10,645 bases of DNA from Lachnospiraceae bacterium UBA4292 (GCA_002395865.1 DGVE01000017.1:1-10645), one strand, 5' to 3'; shown: positions 1 through 6,935, numbered from the stretch's first letter. Notes: generated by a model from the letters alone, not told the origin. Numbers and translations are program-made.

Positions 1-546
1 AAGGCTCATCCGGATGTATTCAATGTGCTGCTTCAGGTGCTCGACGACGGGCGCATAACCGATTCCCAGGGCAGGACCGTGGATTTCAAGAACACGATTC
101 TGATCATGACATCAAATATCGGCTCGCAGTTCCTTCTCGAGGGCATTGACGATGCCGGCAATATAACGCAGAGCGCAGAGGATGCGGTCATGGGAAGCCT
201 GAAGGGCTCGTTCAGACCTGAGTTTCTTAATCGTCTCGATGAGATCATCATGTTCAAGCCTCTCACGAAGGACAACATAACCGACATCGTGAGAATCATG
301 ATCGACGACATCAATTCGCGTCTGGCTGACAGAAGGCTTTCGATAAGGCTCACTGATGCCGCGAAGGACAAGATCGTAAAAGAGGGCTACGACCCCGTAT
401 ACGGCGCGAGACCGCTCAAAAGGTATCTGCAGAAGTATGTCGAGACCCTTTCGGCAAGGCTCATCCTCTCGGGAAACATCTCCGAGGGCGATGTCATCGA
501 GATAGATGTGGGGCCTGACGGAGAAATGGTTGCAAGAACTGCATAA
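1..546 (+). CDS. clpB: ATP-dependent disaggregase ClpB, C-terminal 181 residues (5' end outside window)
   Basis: This is the tail of the second AAA+ module of ClpB, the hexameric cytoplasmic chaperone that pulls polypeptides out of aggregates together with DnaK. The reading frame is open from base 1. Visible here, counting from the first codon, are KAHPDVFNVLLQVLDDG (1-17, just after the Walker B region), the sensor-1 segment IMTSN (35-39), the FRPEFLNR arginine-finger region (71-78) and the sensor-2 motif GARPLKR (135-141), followed by the small C-terminal domain ending in an acidic stretch. The YDPVYGARPLKRYLQ form and the compact tail favour ClpB over ClpC. Walker A, the middle domain and the N-domain are upstream of the window. 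The stop codon TAA (544-546) is followed directly by a terminator. The last codons also carry the -35 box of the next operon. Confidence 0.96.
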   Translation, partial: KAHPDVFNVLLQVLDDGRITDSQGRTVDFKNTILIMTSNIGSQFLLEGIDDAGNITQSAEDAVMGSLKGSFRPEFLNRLDEIIMFKPLTKDNITDIVRIMIDDINSRLADRRLSIRLTDAAKDKIVKEGYDPVYGARPLKRYLQKYVETLSARLILSGNISEGDVIEIDVGPDGEMVARTA

Positions 547-558
547 AAATGTTATTAT
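530..558 (+). promoter_or_regulatory. Predicted promoter for the DHFR operon
   Basis: TTGCAA (530-535) and TATTAT (553-558) match the sigma-A -35 and -10 boxes at 4/6 and 5/6, with a 17-base spacer. The -35 lies in the final codons of clpB. The expected transcription start (about 564-567) falls inside the left arm of the clpB terminator hairpin, so transcripts from here would lack part of that stem. No other convincing promoter lies between clpB and the DHFR gene. Confidence 0.55.
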
Positions 559-560
559 AG

Positions 561-588
561 GGGTCGGCCATAAGGCCGGCCCTTTTTT
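561..588 (+). terminator. Rho-independent terminator after clpB
   Basis: A 9-bp stem is formed by GGGTCGGCC (561-569) and GGCCGGCCC (574-582), with one G-T wobble and an ATAA loop, followed by six T (583-588). It ends 42 bases after the clpB stop codon. A promoter overlaps it on the upstream side. Confidence 0.9.
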
Positions 589-611
589 GATACAGGAGCA
601 AAGAGCAGAAT

Positions 612-1115
612 ATGATACTTATTGCAGCGGTCGACAGAAACTGGAGCATCGGAAGACGAGGAGAGTTGCTGGTGAGGATACCGCTCGACCAGAAGCGCTT
701 TCAGTCGGTGACTATGGGCGGAGTCGTCATCATGGGCAGGAAGACTTTTGAGAGCCTGCCGAACCCCGGCTACCTTCCGGACAGGAAAAATGTGGTCCTC
801 ACCAAGGATGTGACCTACAAATGCAAGAATGCAATGGTCGTCCACTCCGTGGATGAGTGCGTGGCATATATAAAGACCCTTGAGGATGCGGGCGTGAGTC
901 CGGACAGGATATTCTGTATAGGCGGAGGACAGGTATATTCACTGCTTCTTCCTTACTGCGACAGGGCTTTTATTACGATGATCGATTATGATTACGAGGC
1001 GGATACGCATATGCCGTGTCTCGATGAGCTTCCCGACTGGACACTTGAGGAGGAGAGCGACGAGATGACATATTTCGATCTGGAGTTTTATTTCAGAACA
1101 TACGTGAGAACATAG
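612..1115 (+). CDS. folA: Dihydrofolate reductase
   Basis: A 167-residue protein, normal length for bacterial chromosomal DHFR, which reduces dihydrofolate to tetrahydrofolate with NADPH in the cytoplasm. Family landmarks are in order: the N-terminal strand ILIAAVDRNWSIG (2-14), the active-site helix with the acidic residue in PLDQKRF (Asp26, equivalent to E. coli Asp27), the NADPH-binding VVIMGRKTFESLP, LPDRKNVVLT, and the second cofactor loop IGGGQVYSLLLP. The Pro-Trp of the E. coli active-site loop (residues 21-22) is replaced by Leu20-Val21, a variant I associate with clostridial DHFRs. The start is supported by AGGAG at 594-598, rather far (13 bases) from the ATG. The next gene begins 15 bases after the stop, so co-transcription is likely. 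No thymidylate synthase gene is adjacent. Confidence 0.95.
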   Translation: MILIAAVDRNWSIGRRGELLVRIPLDQKRFQSVTMGGVVIMGRKTFESLPNPGYLPDRKNVVLTKDVTYKCKNAMVVHSVDECVAYIKTLEDAGVSPDRIFCIGGGQVYSLLLPYCDRAFITMIDYDYEADTHMPCLDELPDWTLEEESDEMTYFDLEFYFRTYVRT

Positions 1116-1130
1116 AGAAAGGAGGTCATC

Positions 1131-2465
1131 ATGGCAGGAAGGCGCGAGCGTGAGATACGCAAATACAGGATCACCACCGGTATAATCGTCGGACTGACAC
1201 TGACCCTTCTTCTTGTTCTGCTTGCAGTCAGCAACAGCTATAGGATAAAGCAGTTTTTTAAGGGATTTGCGGCGAAGGAGGAGCCTGAGACCACCGCAGC
1301 CGAAGTCCCGAGCACGGAGTCTTTCGAGGAGATAAGGGCGCGCTCCGTCATAGAGCAGGCGAGACTTATCGCGGACGGTTATGATTACCAGGCGGCTATC
1401 GAGTATCTGAAGTCCGATGAGGGCTACAGGAACGACCTCACCATGCTCGAGGCGGCGGAGGCGCTCGAAAACGAGGCGAAGACCATGGTGAAATACGAGG
1501 ATGTTCGCGGGATACCCCATGTCTATGTGAACAGCCTCATAGCCAATACCACCAAGGCCGCGACCGGAAGCTACAAGGCACTTGCCAATAATTCGGCCTA
1601 TCTTACGACGGCGGAATTCACCGCCTTTCTCGAACAGCTCTATATCAACGATTATGTGCTCGTGTCGATACACGACATGGCATACTGGTCCGAGGAGAAG
1701 GGGAAATTCGTGACCGGCTCCATCATGCTCCCGAAGGGAAAGAAGCCGATAGTTCTCTCACAGGAGAATATGTGCTATTCGAAGGAGAAGAGCGCGAATG
1801 GATGTGCCACCAGGCTGATAATCGATGCCTACGGCAATATAAACTGCGAGATGGATATCGGGGGCGAGACCCGGACAGGGGCATTCGACATGATACCGAT
1901 ACTCGAGGACTTCATCGCAAGGCACCCTTCGTTCTCATACAGGGGCGCGAGAGCTGTGCTGGGCATATCCGGAGGAGACTCGCTCTTCGGCTATGACATC
2001 ATCTACTCCGCGGATGCCGCAGCGAACAAAAAGACTGCGGCCATGATAGCGAATAAGCTGAGTGAGCTTGGCTATGAATTTGCGTTTAACGGATATGTTT
2101 ATGAAGCAAAGCTTTGCTCCATGGAATATGATGAATTCGTAAATACGTGCGAGAACTGGAAGCGAGATATCGCGGCTGTCGTCGGTGATACCGATATAGT
2201 TATGTTTCCCAACAGGGAGGATATCGGTGACTGGAGATACTACAGCGGCGACAGATACAGCTATCTGAAGAAGGCAGGATACGGTTATTTCATTAACAGC
2301 AACGATGCCGAGAAGGCATGGAACCAGATAATCGACGGATATGTCCGACAGGGGCGCAGACTGGTCAGCGCTGGTACTCTTTACTCGACCTATTCGGGCT
2401 CGGATTACCTTAGCGATCTGTGCGACGCGGCGGCTGTGCTTGATAAAAATGTGAGGGATCTGTAA
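1131..2465 (+). CDS. Membrane-anchored polysaccharide-deacetylase-like protein, catalytic residues apparently lost
   Basis: A 444-residue protein starting after an excellent ribosome site (AAAGGAGGT, 1118-1125, 5 bases from ATG). A basic N-terminus (1-13) precedes one membrane helix (about 15-33), then a Thr/Glu-rich linker (50-65), a helical region (65-125) and an extracytoplasmic domain. Features resembling clostridial NodB-type deacetylases are: HVYVNSLI (130-137), TAFLEQLYINDYVLVSIHDM (164-183), LPKGKKPIVLS (200-210), FDMIPILEDFI (252-262), the stretch WKRDIAAVVGDTDIVMFPN (343-361), YLKKAGYGYFIN (378-389) and VRQGRR (405-410). In that family the first block normally reads DD and the second carries HxxxH; here they are Glu212-Asn213 and Asn320/Tyr324, so metal-dependent deacetylation looks unlikely. 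It may instead bind glycan or act as a scaffold. The homology call is from memory of the family. The stop codon shares its last base with the next start. Confidence 0.68.
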   Translation: MAGRREREIRKYRITTGIIVGLTLTLLLVLLAVSNSYRIKQFFKGFAAKEEPETTAAEVPSTESFEEIRARSVIEQARLIADGYDYQAAIEYLKSDEGYRNDLTMLEAAEALENEAKTMVKYEDVRGIPHVYVNSLIANTTKAATGSYKALANNSAYLTTAEFTAFLEQLYINDYVLVSIHDMAYWSEEKGKFVTGSIMLPKGKKPIVLSQENMCYSKEKSANGCATRLIIDAYGNINCEMDIGGETRTGAFDMIPILEDFIARHPSFSYRGARAVLGISGGDSLFGYDIIYSADAAANKKTAAMIANKLSELGYEFAFNGYVYEAKLCSMEYDEFVNTCENWKRDIAAVVGDTDIVMFPNREDIGDWRYYSGDRYSYLKKAGYGYFINSNDAEKAWNQIIDGYVRQGRRLVSAGTLYSTYSGSDYLSDLCDAAAVLDKNVRDL

Positions 2466-3583
2466 TGCTTAGACCGCTGATCAAATGGCCGGGAGGAAAA
2501 ACAGGGGAGCTCGAGAAGCTTCTGCCTCTCTTCCCAAAAGAATACGACAGGTATGTTGAGCCCTTCTTCGGGGGAGGGGCGGTGTTTTTTGCGCTCGAGC
2601 CCGACAAGGCGGCGATAAACGATATCTCCAGAGACCTTATGGAGTTCTATTGCCTGATAAAGGACGGCGATGCAACATTTTATCGTTATCTCGACTGCTT
2701 CGAGAAGAGCTTTACAGGAATGAGCGAGAGGGCGGATGCGGTCTACGACCGGCTGCTGGACGTTTATCACACGTATATGAGCGGCAGGAGAGATGCCGAC
2801 GGACTGTGTCTTTTTGTGGCCGAGCTCATATCGTCAGTCATGGATGATATCATGGCGATGTTCACCGAGCCGATAGTCAAGAATAGAGAACATTTCGAGG
2901 CACAGCTCGTGAACAACGTGAGCGACAAGCTCATCAGGACCGCGGCTCACGAGAAGAAGAGCGGCATGACGGATATCGACAGGGTGGAGAACTTCAGGAC
3001 CGGCTTTCACGCAGGCTACTACATGTATTTCCGTGATGTCTACAACGATATCATATTGAACCGCGGACCCGTATATGCGAGCGGCTACAGAGCGACGGTG
3101 TTCTATTTCGTGAGGGAGTACTGCTACGGCTCCATGTTCCGCTACAACAAAGCGGGAGAGTTCAATATCCCCTACGGAGGCATCAGCTATAACAACAAGA
3201 ACTTCAGGGCGAAGATAGATAACATGTTTGATTCGAACGTGAAGCGTGTGTTCTCCGGATGCGAGGTCTATTCGCAGGATTTTACCGATTTCTGCAGGAA
3301 CATAAAGGTAAATGAGGGGGATTTCATATTCCTGGACCCTCCGTATGACACGGATTTCTCCGATTACGAGGGAAGGGATTTCACAAGAAGGGATCACGAG
3401 AGACTGGCCGGATATCTGTCCGAGACCCCCGCGAAGTTCCTCCTTGTCATCAAAAACACAGAGTTCATACGCGGACTCTACGAGGGAAGGTTCAACATAG
3501 CCACCTTCGAGAACACCTACAGCTACAACGTAAAGAGCCGCAATGAGAGGGATGCTCTGCATCTTGTTATCACCAATTATTGA
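2465..3583 (+). CDS. Dam-like (D12 class) DNA adenine-N6 methyltransferase, solitary
   Basis: A 372-residue member of the D12 family of adenine-N6 methyltransferases, which transfer methyl from S-adenosylmethionine to adenine in DNA. Motif X is IKWPGGKTG (6-14), the AdoMet-binding FxGxG motif is VEPFFGGGAVFF (31-42), the target-binding region includes MFRYNKAGEFNIPYGG (224-239), and the catalytic DPPY motif is FLDPPYDTDF (289-298); NVKSRNERDALHLVITNY closes the protein. It is about 90-100 residues longer than typical Dam/DpnM proteins; the extra length lies mainly in the helical middle, roughly residues 80-200. It has no restriction endonuclease neighbour, so it is either an orphan regulatory methylase or half of a separated system. 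Target specificity (GATC is usual for close relatives) cannot be read from sequence. Its ATG overlaps the preceding TAA, with GAGGG at 2453-2457 as ribosome site, which suggests translational coupling. Confidence 0.92.
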   Translation: MLRPLIKWPGGKTGELEKLLPLFPKEYDRYVEPFFGGGAVFFALEPDKAAINDISRDLMEFYCLIKDGDATFYRYLDCFEKSFTGMSERADAVYDRLLDVYHTYMSGRRDADGLCLFVAELISSVMDDIMAMFTEPIVKNREHFEAQLVNNVSDKLIRTAAHEKKSGMTDIDRVENFRTGFHAGYYMYFRDVYNDIILNRGPVYASGYRATVFYFVREYCYGSMFRYNKAGEFNIPYGGISYNNKNFRAKIDNMFDSNVKRVFSGCEVYSQDFTDFCRNIKVNEGDFIFLDPPYDTDFSDYEGRDFTRRDHERLAGYLSETPAKFLLVIKNTEFIRGLYEGRFNIATFENTYSYNVKSRNERDALHLVITNY

Positions 3584-3612
3584 CGGTTGGTTCGGCAGGA
3601 AGTATTATTTAC

Positions 3613-3641
3613 TTGCTTTTTGAACAATGTTGGGATATAAT
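3613..3641 (+). promoter_or_regulatory. Predicted promoter of the coiled-coil membrane protein operon
   Basis: TTGCTT (3613-3618) and a perfect TATAAT (3636-3641) are separated by 17 bases in the 91-base gap after the methylase gene. Transcription would start near 3648, giving a leader of about 27 bases to the ATG at 3675. No terminator is visible between the methylase stop and this promoter, so read-through from the upstream operon is possible. Confidence 0.75.
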
Positions 3642-3674
3642 ATTACGGATATTTTTCAGGGAGGTGTAATAATC

Positions 3675-3992
3675 ATGTCCAATATCGATAAGATCAAAGA
3701 GGATGCCGCCATCGTAGGCAGAAAAACGGTTGAGGTCGTAAAGGCGGGCGCTTCCAAAACGGGAGAGGCAGCCAAGGCAGTTGGCACCAAGATCAATGAG
3801 ACCATCTCAGCCACGAAGCAGAGGGTGGCAGTGGAGCAGATAAAGAAACAGATAGGAGATCTGGTCTGGCTCGAGTATCGGGACGGAGCTAAGTTCTCCG
3901 AGAGCATAACCGCTCTTCTCGAGACGATGAAGGAGCGCCTGAATGCCGGCGAGGATGCCGATACCAAGACGGAGGAAGATGATGAAGCCTGA
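3675..3992 (+). CDS. Small charged helical protein, unknown function
   Basis: A 105-residue soluble protein with no signal peptide, membrane segment or cysteine. The start at 3675 is chosen because AGGGAGGTG (3658-3666) lies 8 bases upstream. The in-frame ATG at 3627 is inside the promoter and is rejected. The sequence is a run of amphipathic helix: an Ala/Lys/Thr-rich part with phase-like spacing (VVKAGASKTGEAAKAVGTKI, about 21-40), a conserved-looking block QIGDLVWLEYRDG (around 56-70), a second helix, then a very acidic tail ending TEEDDEA. It resembles the cytoplasmic helical region of small clostridial proteins that often carry a C-terminal zinc ribbon, but no ribbon is present. The gene overlaps the start of the next by 11 bases, so it is probably a cytoplasmic partner or regulator of the two membrane proteins encoded after it. 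Function is not known. Confidence 0.82.
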   Translation: MSNIDKIKEDAAIVGRKTVEVVKAGASKTGEAAKAVGTKINETISATKQRVAVEQIKKQIGDLVWLEYRDGAKFSESITALLETMKERLNAGEDADTKTEEDDEA

Positions 3993-5502
3993 AAAGGATG
4001 TAAAAAGCCGGATCGACGAGGTGACCGACGGATCATCTCAGATCAATCTGGTCGTAAACAGCCCCTTCGACGAAGATACCATAAGTCTTGCGAATGTATT
4101 TCATAATTTTGCTGTAAAGGGCAGGCTCTACATATGGGTCCTTGCCCTGTTTGTCGTAGTCGGGGCATCGGTACCGCTTGTTTTGTACCAGTTCACAAAA
4201 ACACCGCTCACAGTCACATCAGTCGTTACATTGAATTACGACGATGCGAATAACAATCCTGTGACGACACTGACGGCGCCTGACGGAACGGAGCTCGACC
4301 TTACACAGGTGACATCGGCGTATGTCCTTCAGAATGCGCTCTCGGGTATCAGCCTTTCGCATTCGATCACCATAGAGAGCCTTCGCAACAACATAAAGAT
4401 CAGCCGTATACTTACCGAGAACAGTCGTCGCCAGCAGGAGATCGTGGAGGACATGATCGCCAACAAGAACACCGCTGCCTATTCGCAGGCCAAGGAGCTG
4501 AAGCTGGAGTACGAGAACCGTTTCGTGATATCTCTTACTAACGGATTTACGGACGCGCAGACAGGTAAGGATATCGAGCTGGAGGATGGGGAGCTTTCGA
4601 GCGTGCTCGACTGCGTGATAGCGTCATACAATAATTATCTCTACAACACATATGCGGATCTCAAGCTCCCGGATAATGAGATATCGGCTATCGATACCGA
4701 TAAGCTCGATGTGCTCGAGAGCCTTGACATGCTCCGTACAGACATGAAGAATCTGTACAATTACTGCGCAGAGAAGCCCGATGCCGTAAAGGCATACAGG
4801 TCATACAGGACCGGACATTCTCTTGAGGATCTCATGGAGAGCCTCCGCACGGTACAGATAGTAAATGTGGATTACCTTTACTCGTATGTGTACGCCAGCT
4901 CGGCCACGAAGGACAGGGCTGCGATGCTCACCAGCTACAGATATCAGCTCAGAAACGAGCAGATAAAGATAGACGCCATAAATGAGAACATCGCCACCAC
5001 CCAGCAGATACTCGATACCTATAAAAATGATCAGATATCCGTATCCAGCCAGGACAGCGATACGGTCAAGTCGACCAAGACAACAACGGAGTACTATAAC
5101 AATCTGGTCATCGCTCAGGCGGAGAACTACGCGAAGGCAGCCGAGCTTGAGATAAGGGTCGAGGACCTTAAGAGCAAGATAGCGAGCCTTGAGAAGAACG
5201 AGGAGGCCGCTGCGGTCAGTGAGGCCGTCAAGGCGGAGCTTCTGCAGGTGATAGAAGCATGCTCCGATACCTACAGGCTGGTATATGACCATATGGATGA
5301 GCTCACAAAGAGCGCTTTCTACACATCGTTCCTTGAGCACACCGCTTCAGCCGGTGAGTCGAAGAATTTCATTACAGCCAATACAAAGAAGCTGATAATA
5401 GGTGTCGCTGCGGGAGGGGTTATCGCGCTTTTCATGTGGTTCATAGCGGCACTTGCTCCTGAGTTCAAGACGGATGAAAAGAAGAAGGAGGCAAAAGCAT
5501 GA
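3982..5502 (+). CDS. Wzz-like (polysaccharide co-polymerase topology) membrane protein 1
   Basis: A 506-residue protein with a cytoplasmic N-terminus, first membrane helix at about 49-70, a large extracytoplasmic domain and a second membrane helix at about 470-492 before a Lys/Glu-rich tail. The N-terminal block FDEDTISLANVFHNFAVKGR (29-48) plus helix looks like the start of Wzz/chain-length-determinant proteins. The outer domain holds a globular part (75-230) and long heptad-like helices (about 310-440, including AAELEIRVEDLKSKIASLEK). I see no Pro-rich motif before the second helix and no kinase domain. The start is the second of two adjacent ATGs (3979, 3982), since GGAGG (3971-3975) is only 3 bases from the first. 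It overlaps its upstream neighbour by 11 bases and the downstream one by 4 (ATGA). It probably multimerises in the membrane; a role in surface glycan export or assembly is inferred from topology only. Confidence 0.8.
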   Translation: MKPEKDVKSRIDEVTDGSSQINLVVNSPFDEDTISLANVFHNFAVKGRLYIWVLALFVVVGASVPLVLYQFTKTPLTVTSVVTLNYDDANNNPVTTLTAPDGTELDLTQVTSAYVLQNALSGISLSHSITIESLRNNIKISRILTENSRRQQEIVEDMIANKNTAAYSQAKELKLEYENRFVISLTNGFTDAQTGKDIELEDGELSSVLDCVIASYNNYLYNTYADLKLPDNEISAIDTDKLDVLESLDMLRTDMKNLYNYCAEKPDAVKAYRSYRTGHSLEDLMESLRTVQIVNVDYLYSYVYASSATKDRAAMLTSYRYQLRNEQIKIDAINENIATTQQILDTYKNDQISVSSQDSDTVKSTKTTTEYYNNLVIAQAENYAKAAELEIRVEDLKSKIASLEKNEEAAAVSEAVKAELLQVIEACSDTYRLVYDHMDELTKSAFYTSFLEHTASAGESKNFITANTKKLIIGVAAGGVIALFMWFIAALAPEFKTDEKKKEAKA

Positions 5503-6935
5503 AAAAGCAAGCAGTAAAAAACAGCCTCCTGAAGAGAAGTCTGATACTCATCATTATCGCGGCCGTAATAGGGCTTAGTGTATCAATCATTAAGTTTTCG
5601 GAAATTTCGTCGAGAAAGACGGCCACTGCTACGATAGCATTTACATTTGCCGGCTCAGCGGACGGGAAGACTCCTGCCGGCAGTGAATTCGATATAAAAC
5701 AGATGCTGGATGACGCCGTGATAGAAAAGGGTATAGAGCTGGCTCAGCTGACCGGTAAGTACGACACGGCCCAAGTCAGAAAGGCCCTGTCACTCAGGGG
5801 CGAGTACCCTGAAAATATCGCAAGGCAGCTTGTAAGCTACGAGTCGCTGCTTGATTTTTCGGGCAGCAGATCATTAAGCCTTGACGGGTATCACGCGACG
5901 CTCTACTATATCACGCTCAACAACAGCTTTGACAGTAAGATACCGGGCGCGGATCTTGCCGGGATCCTCGACGGGATAATGACTGCCTATAAGAGCGATT
6001 TCAGGGAGAAGACGGGCCTTAAGTGGACGGGAGATCTTCTGAACCTTGACGCCTATGACTATTCTCAGCAGCTCGACGTCCTTAACGAGAGGATAACTCA
6101 GGCTGCGGGATATGCGGCCGAAATGTATGAGCTCGAGCAGGGCGCAGTGATCGGCGGGGCAGGCTTCAATGATATCTACATCAGACTCAACAGCCTGGCG
6201 GACAGCGAGATACCCAGGCTTCGCGCCATCGTGACCATGGATGGCCTTACAAAGGATACCGACCGACTCCTGACACAGTACCGTTATGAGATCGATGAGC
6301 TGAACAATCAGCTTAAGCATTACAAGGTGAGACTGGAGCGTGTTGAGAAGCTTCTGGATTCCTACGACAAGAACGAGATAATATATATCAGCTCGGGTGA
6401 GTCTCTCACCAAGATCGACGGCAATTCCTCACAGACATACGATATCCTCGTGGCGGAGCGTGTCGAGATCTCGGAGCAGATCACATCGATCAATACCGAG
6501 ATAGCCGGCTATGAGCTCAAGATAAAGGATATAATGGGCGAGGAGGAGCCTCTTCCCGACACACCGGATGATGAAAACGGTGAAGATCAGGAAGAGACAC
6601 AGGAGGACAGCCATCTCATGGAAGGTGCGGCTGATGATACCTATTCCGTGACCACCACAGGAATGACTGCCCTTGAGAGAAGCATCAGCGATCTCATCGC
6701 AAACGTGAAGTCCATCGAGGACGATTTCAATGCCATGCTGACCAGCTTCAGCGAGAGGCAGGTAAATGACGCGACCACACTGGTAAGCGAAGCGACGGTT
6801 CAATCAGGCAGTATATTGTCGGGAACCTTCATCAAGTTCTCCATCAAGACTGCGGGCCCCTTCGTGACGGTAGCCCTCATCATCGTATTCTGCATGGTAA
6901 TAGCGCGCAGAAAAAAGGAAATGAAGAACGCTTAA
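5499..6935 (+). CDS. Wzz-like membrane protein 2, paralogue of the preceding gene
   Basis: A 478-residue protein with a basic N-terminus, a membrane helix at about 14-32, a long extracytoplasmic part and a second helix at about 451-470 followed by ARRKKEMKNA. It shares a colinear core with the previous protein: YRY at 261 versus 319, then S/T-Y-x-x-(D/E)-I-like blocks (SYDKNEI 288, TYKNDQI 346) exactly 27 residues later and Y-x-x-LV (314 versus 372) exactly 53 residues later, so the two are paralogues that have diverged strongly. The N-terminal Wzz-like block is shortened. A unique acidic low-complexity insert (about 347-380, rich in E, D, P) interrupts the helical region. The ribosome site AAGGAGG (5485-5491) is 7 bases before the ATG and the ATGA overlap indicates coupled, perhaps stoichiometric, synthesis. 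It likely forms a hetero-oligomer with the preceding protein (inference). Confidence 0.8.
   Translation: MKKQAVKNSLLKRSLILIIIAAVIGLSVSIIKFSEISSRKTATATIAFTFAGSADGKTPAGSEFDIKQMLDDAVIEKGIELAQLTGKYDTAQVRKALSLRGEYPENIARQLVSYESLLDFSGSRSLSLDGYHATLYYITLNNSFDSKIPGADLAGILDGIMTAYKSDFREKTGLKWTGDLLNLDAYDYSQQLDVLNERITQAAGYAAEMYELEQGAVIGGAGFNDIYIRLNSLADSEIPRLRAIVTMDGLTKDTDRLLTQYRYEIDELNNQLKHYKVRLERVEKLLDSYDKNEIIYISSGESLTKIDGNSSQTYDILVAERVEISEQITSINTEIAGYELKIKDIMGEEEPLPDTPDDENGEDQEETQEDSHLMEGAADDTYSVTTTGMTALERSISDLIANVKSIEDDFNAMLTSFSERQVNDATTLVSEATVQSGSILSGTFIKFSIKTAGPFVTVALIIVFCMVIARRKKEMKNA

Noticed and set aside
939..1673. Long antisense open frame (244 codons) opposite the DHFR and deacetylase-like genes
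   Set aside because: It spans the junction of two well-supported genes, has no family signature or ribosome site that I can see, and is explained by codon bias on the other strand.
2834..3562. Antisense open frame (242 codons) inside the methylase gene
   Set aside because: The plus strand carries all methylase motifs; the antisense product has no recognisable domain and no own promoter.
2465..3583. Restriction-modification system
   Set aside because: Neither neighbour looks like an endonuclease or specificity subunit, so only a solitary methylase is supported.
3627..3674. Upstream ATG extending the small protein by 16 residues
   Set aside because: It lies within the predicted promoter, before the expected transcription start, and lacks a ribosome site, whereas 3675 has an excellent one.
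3943..3981. Upstream ATGs for the first Wzz-like protein
   Set aside because: The extension (PARMPIPRRRK) is the out-of-frame shadow of the small protein's end. GGAGG at 3971-3975 fits the ATG at 3982.
3675..6935. Type VI, phage or toxin-delivery structure suggested by coiled-coil membrane proteins
   Set aside because: No tail, sheath, ATPase or toxin features are present. The topology fits Wzz-like proteins better.
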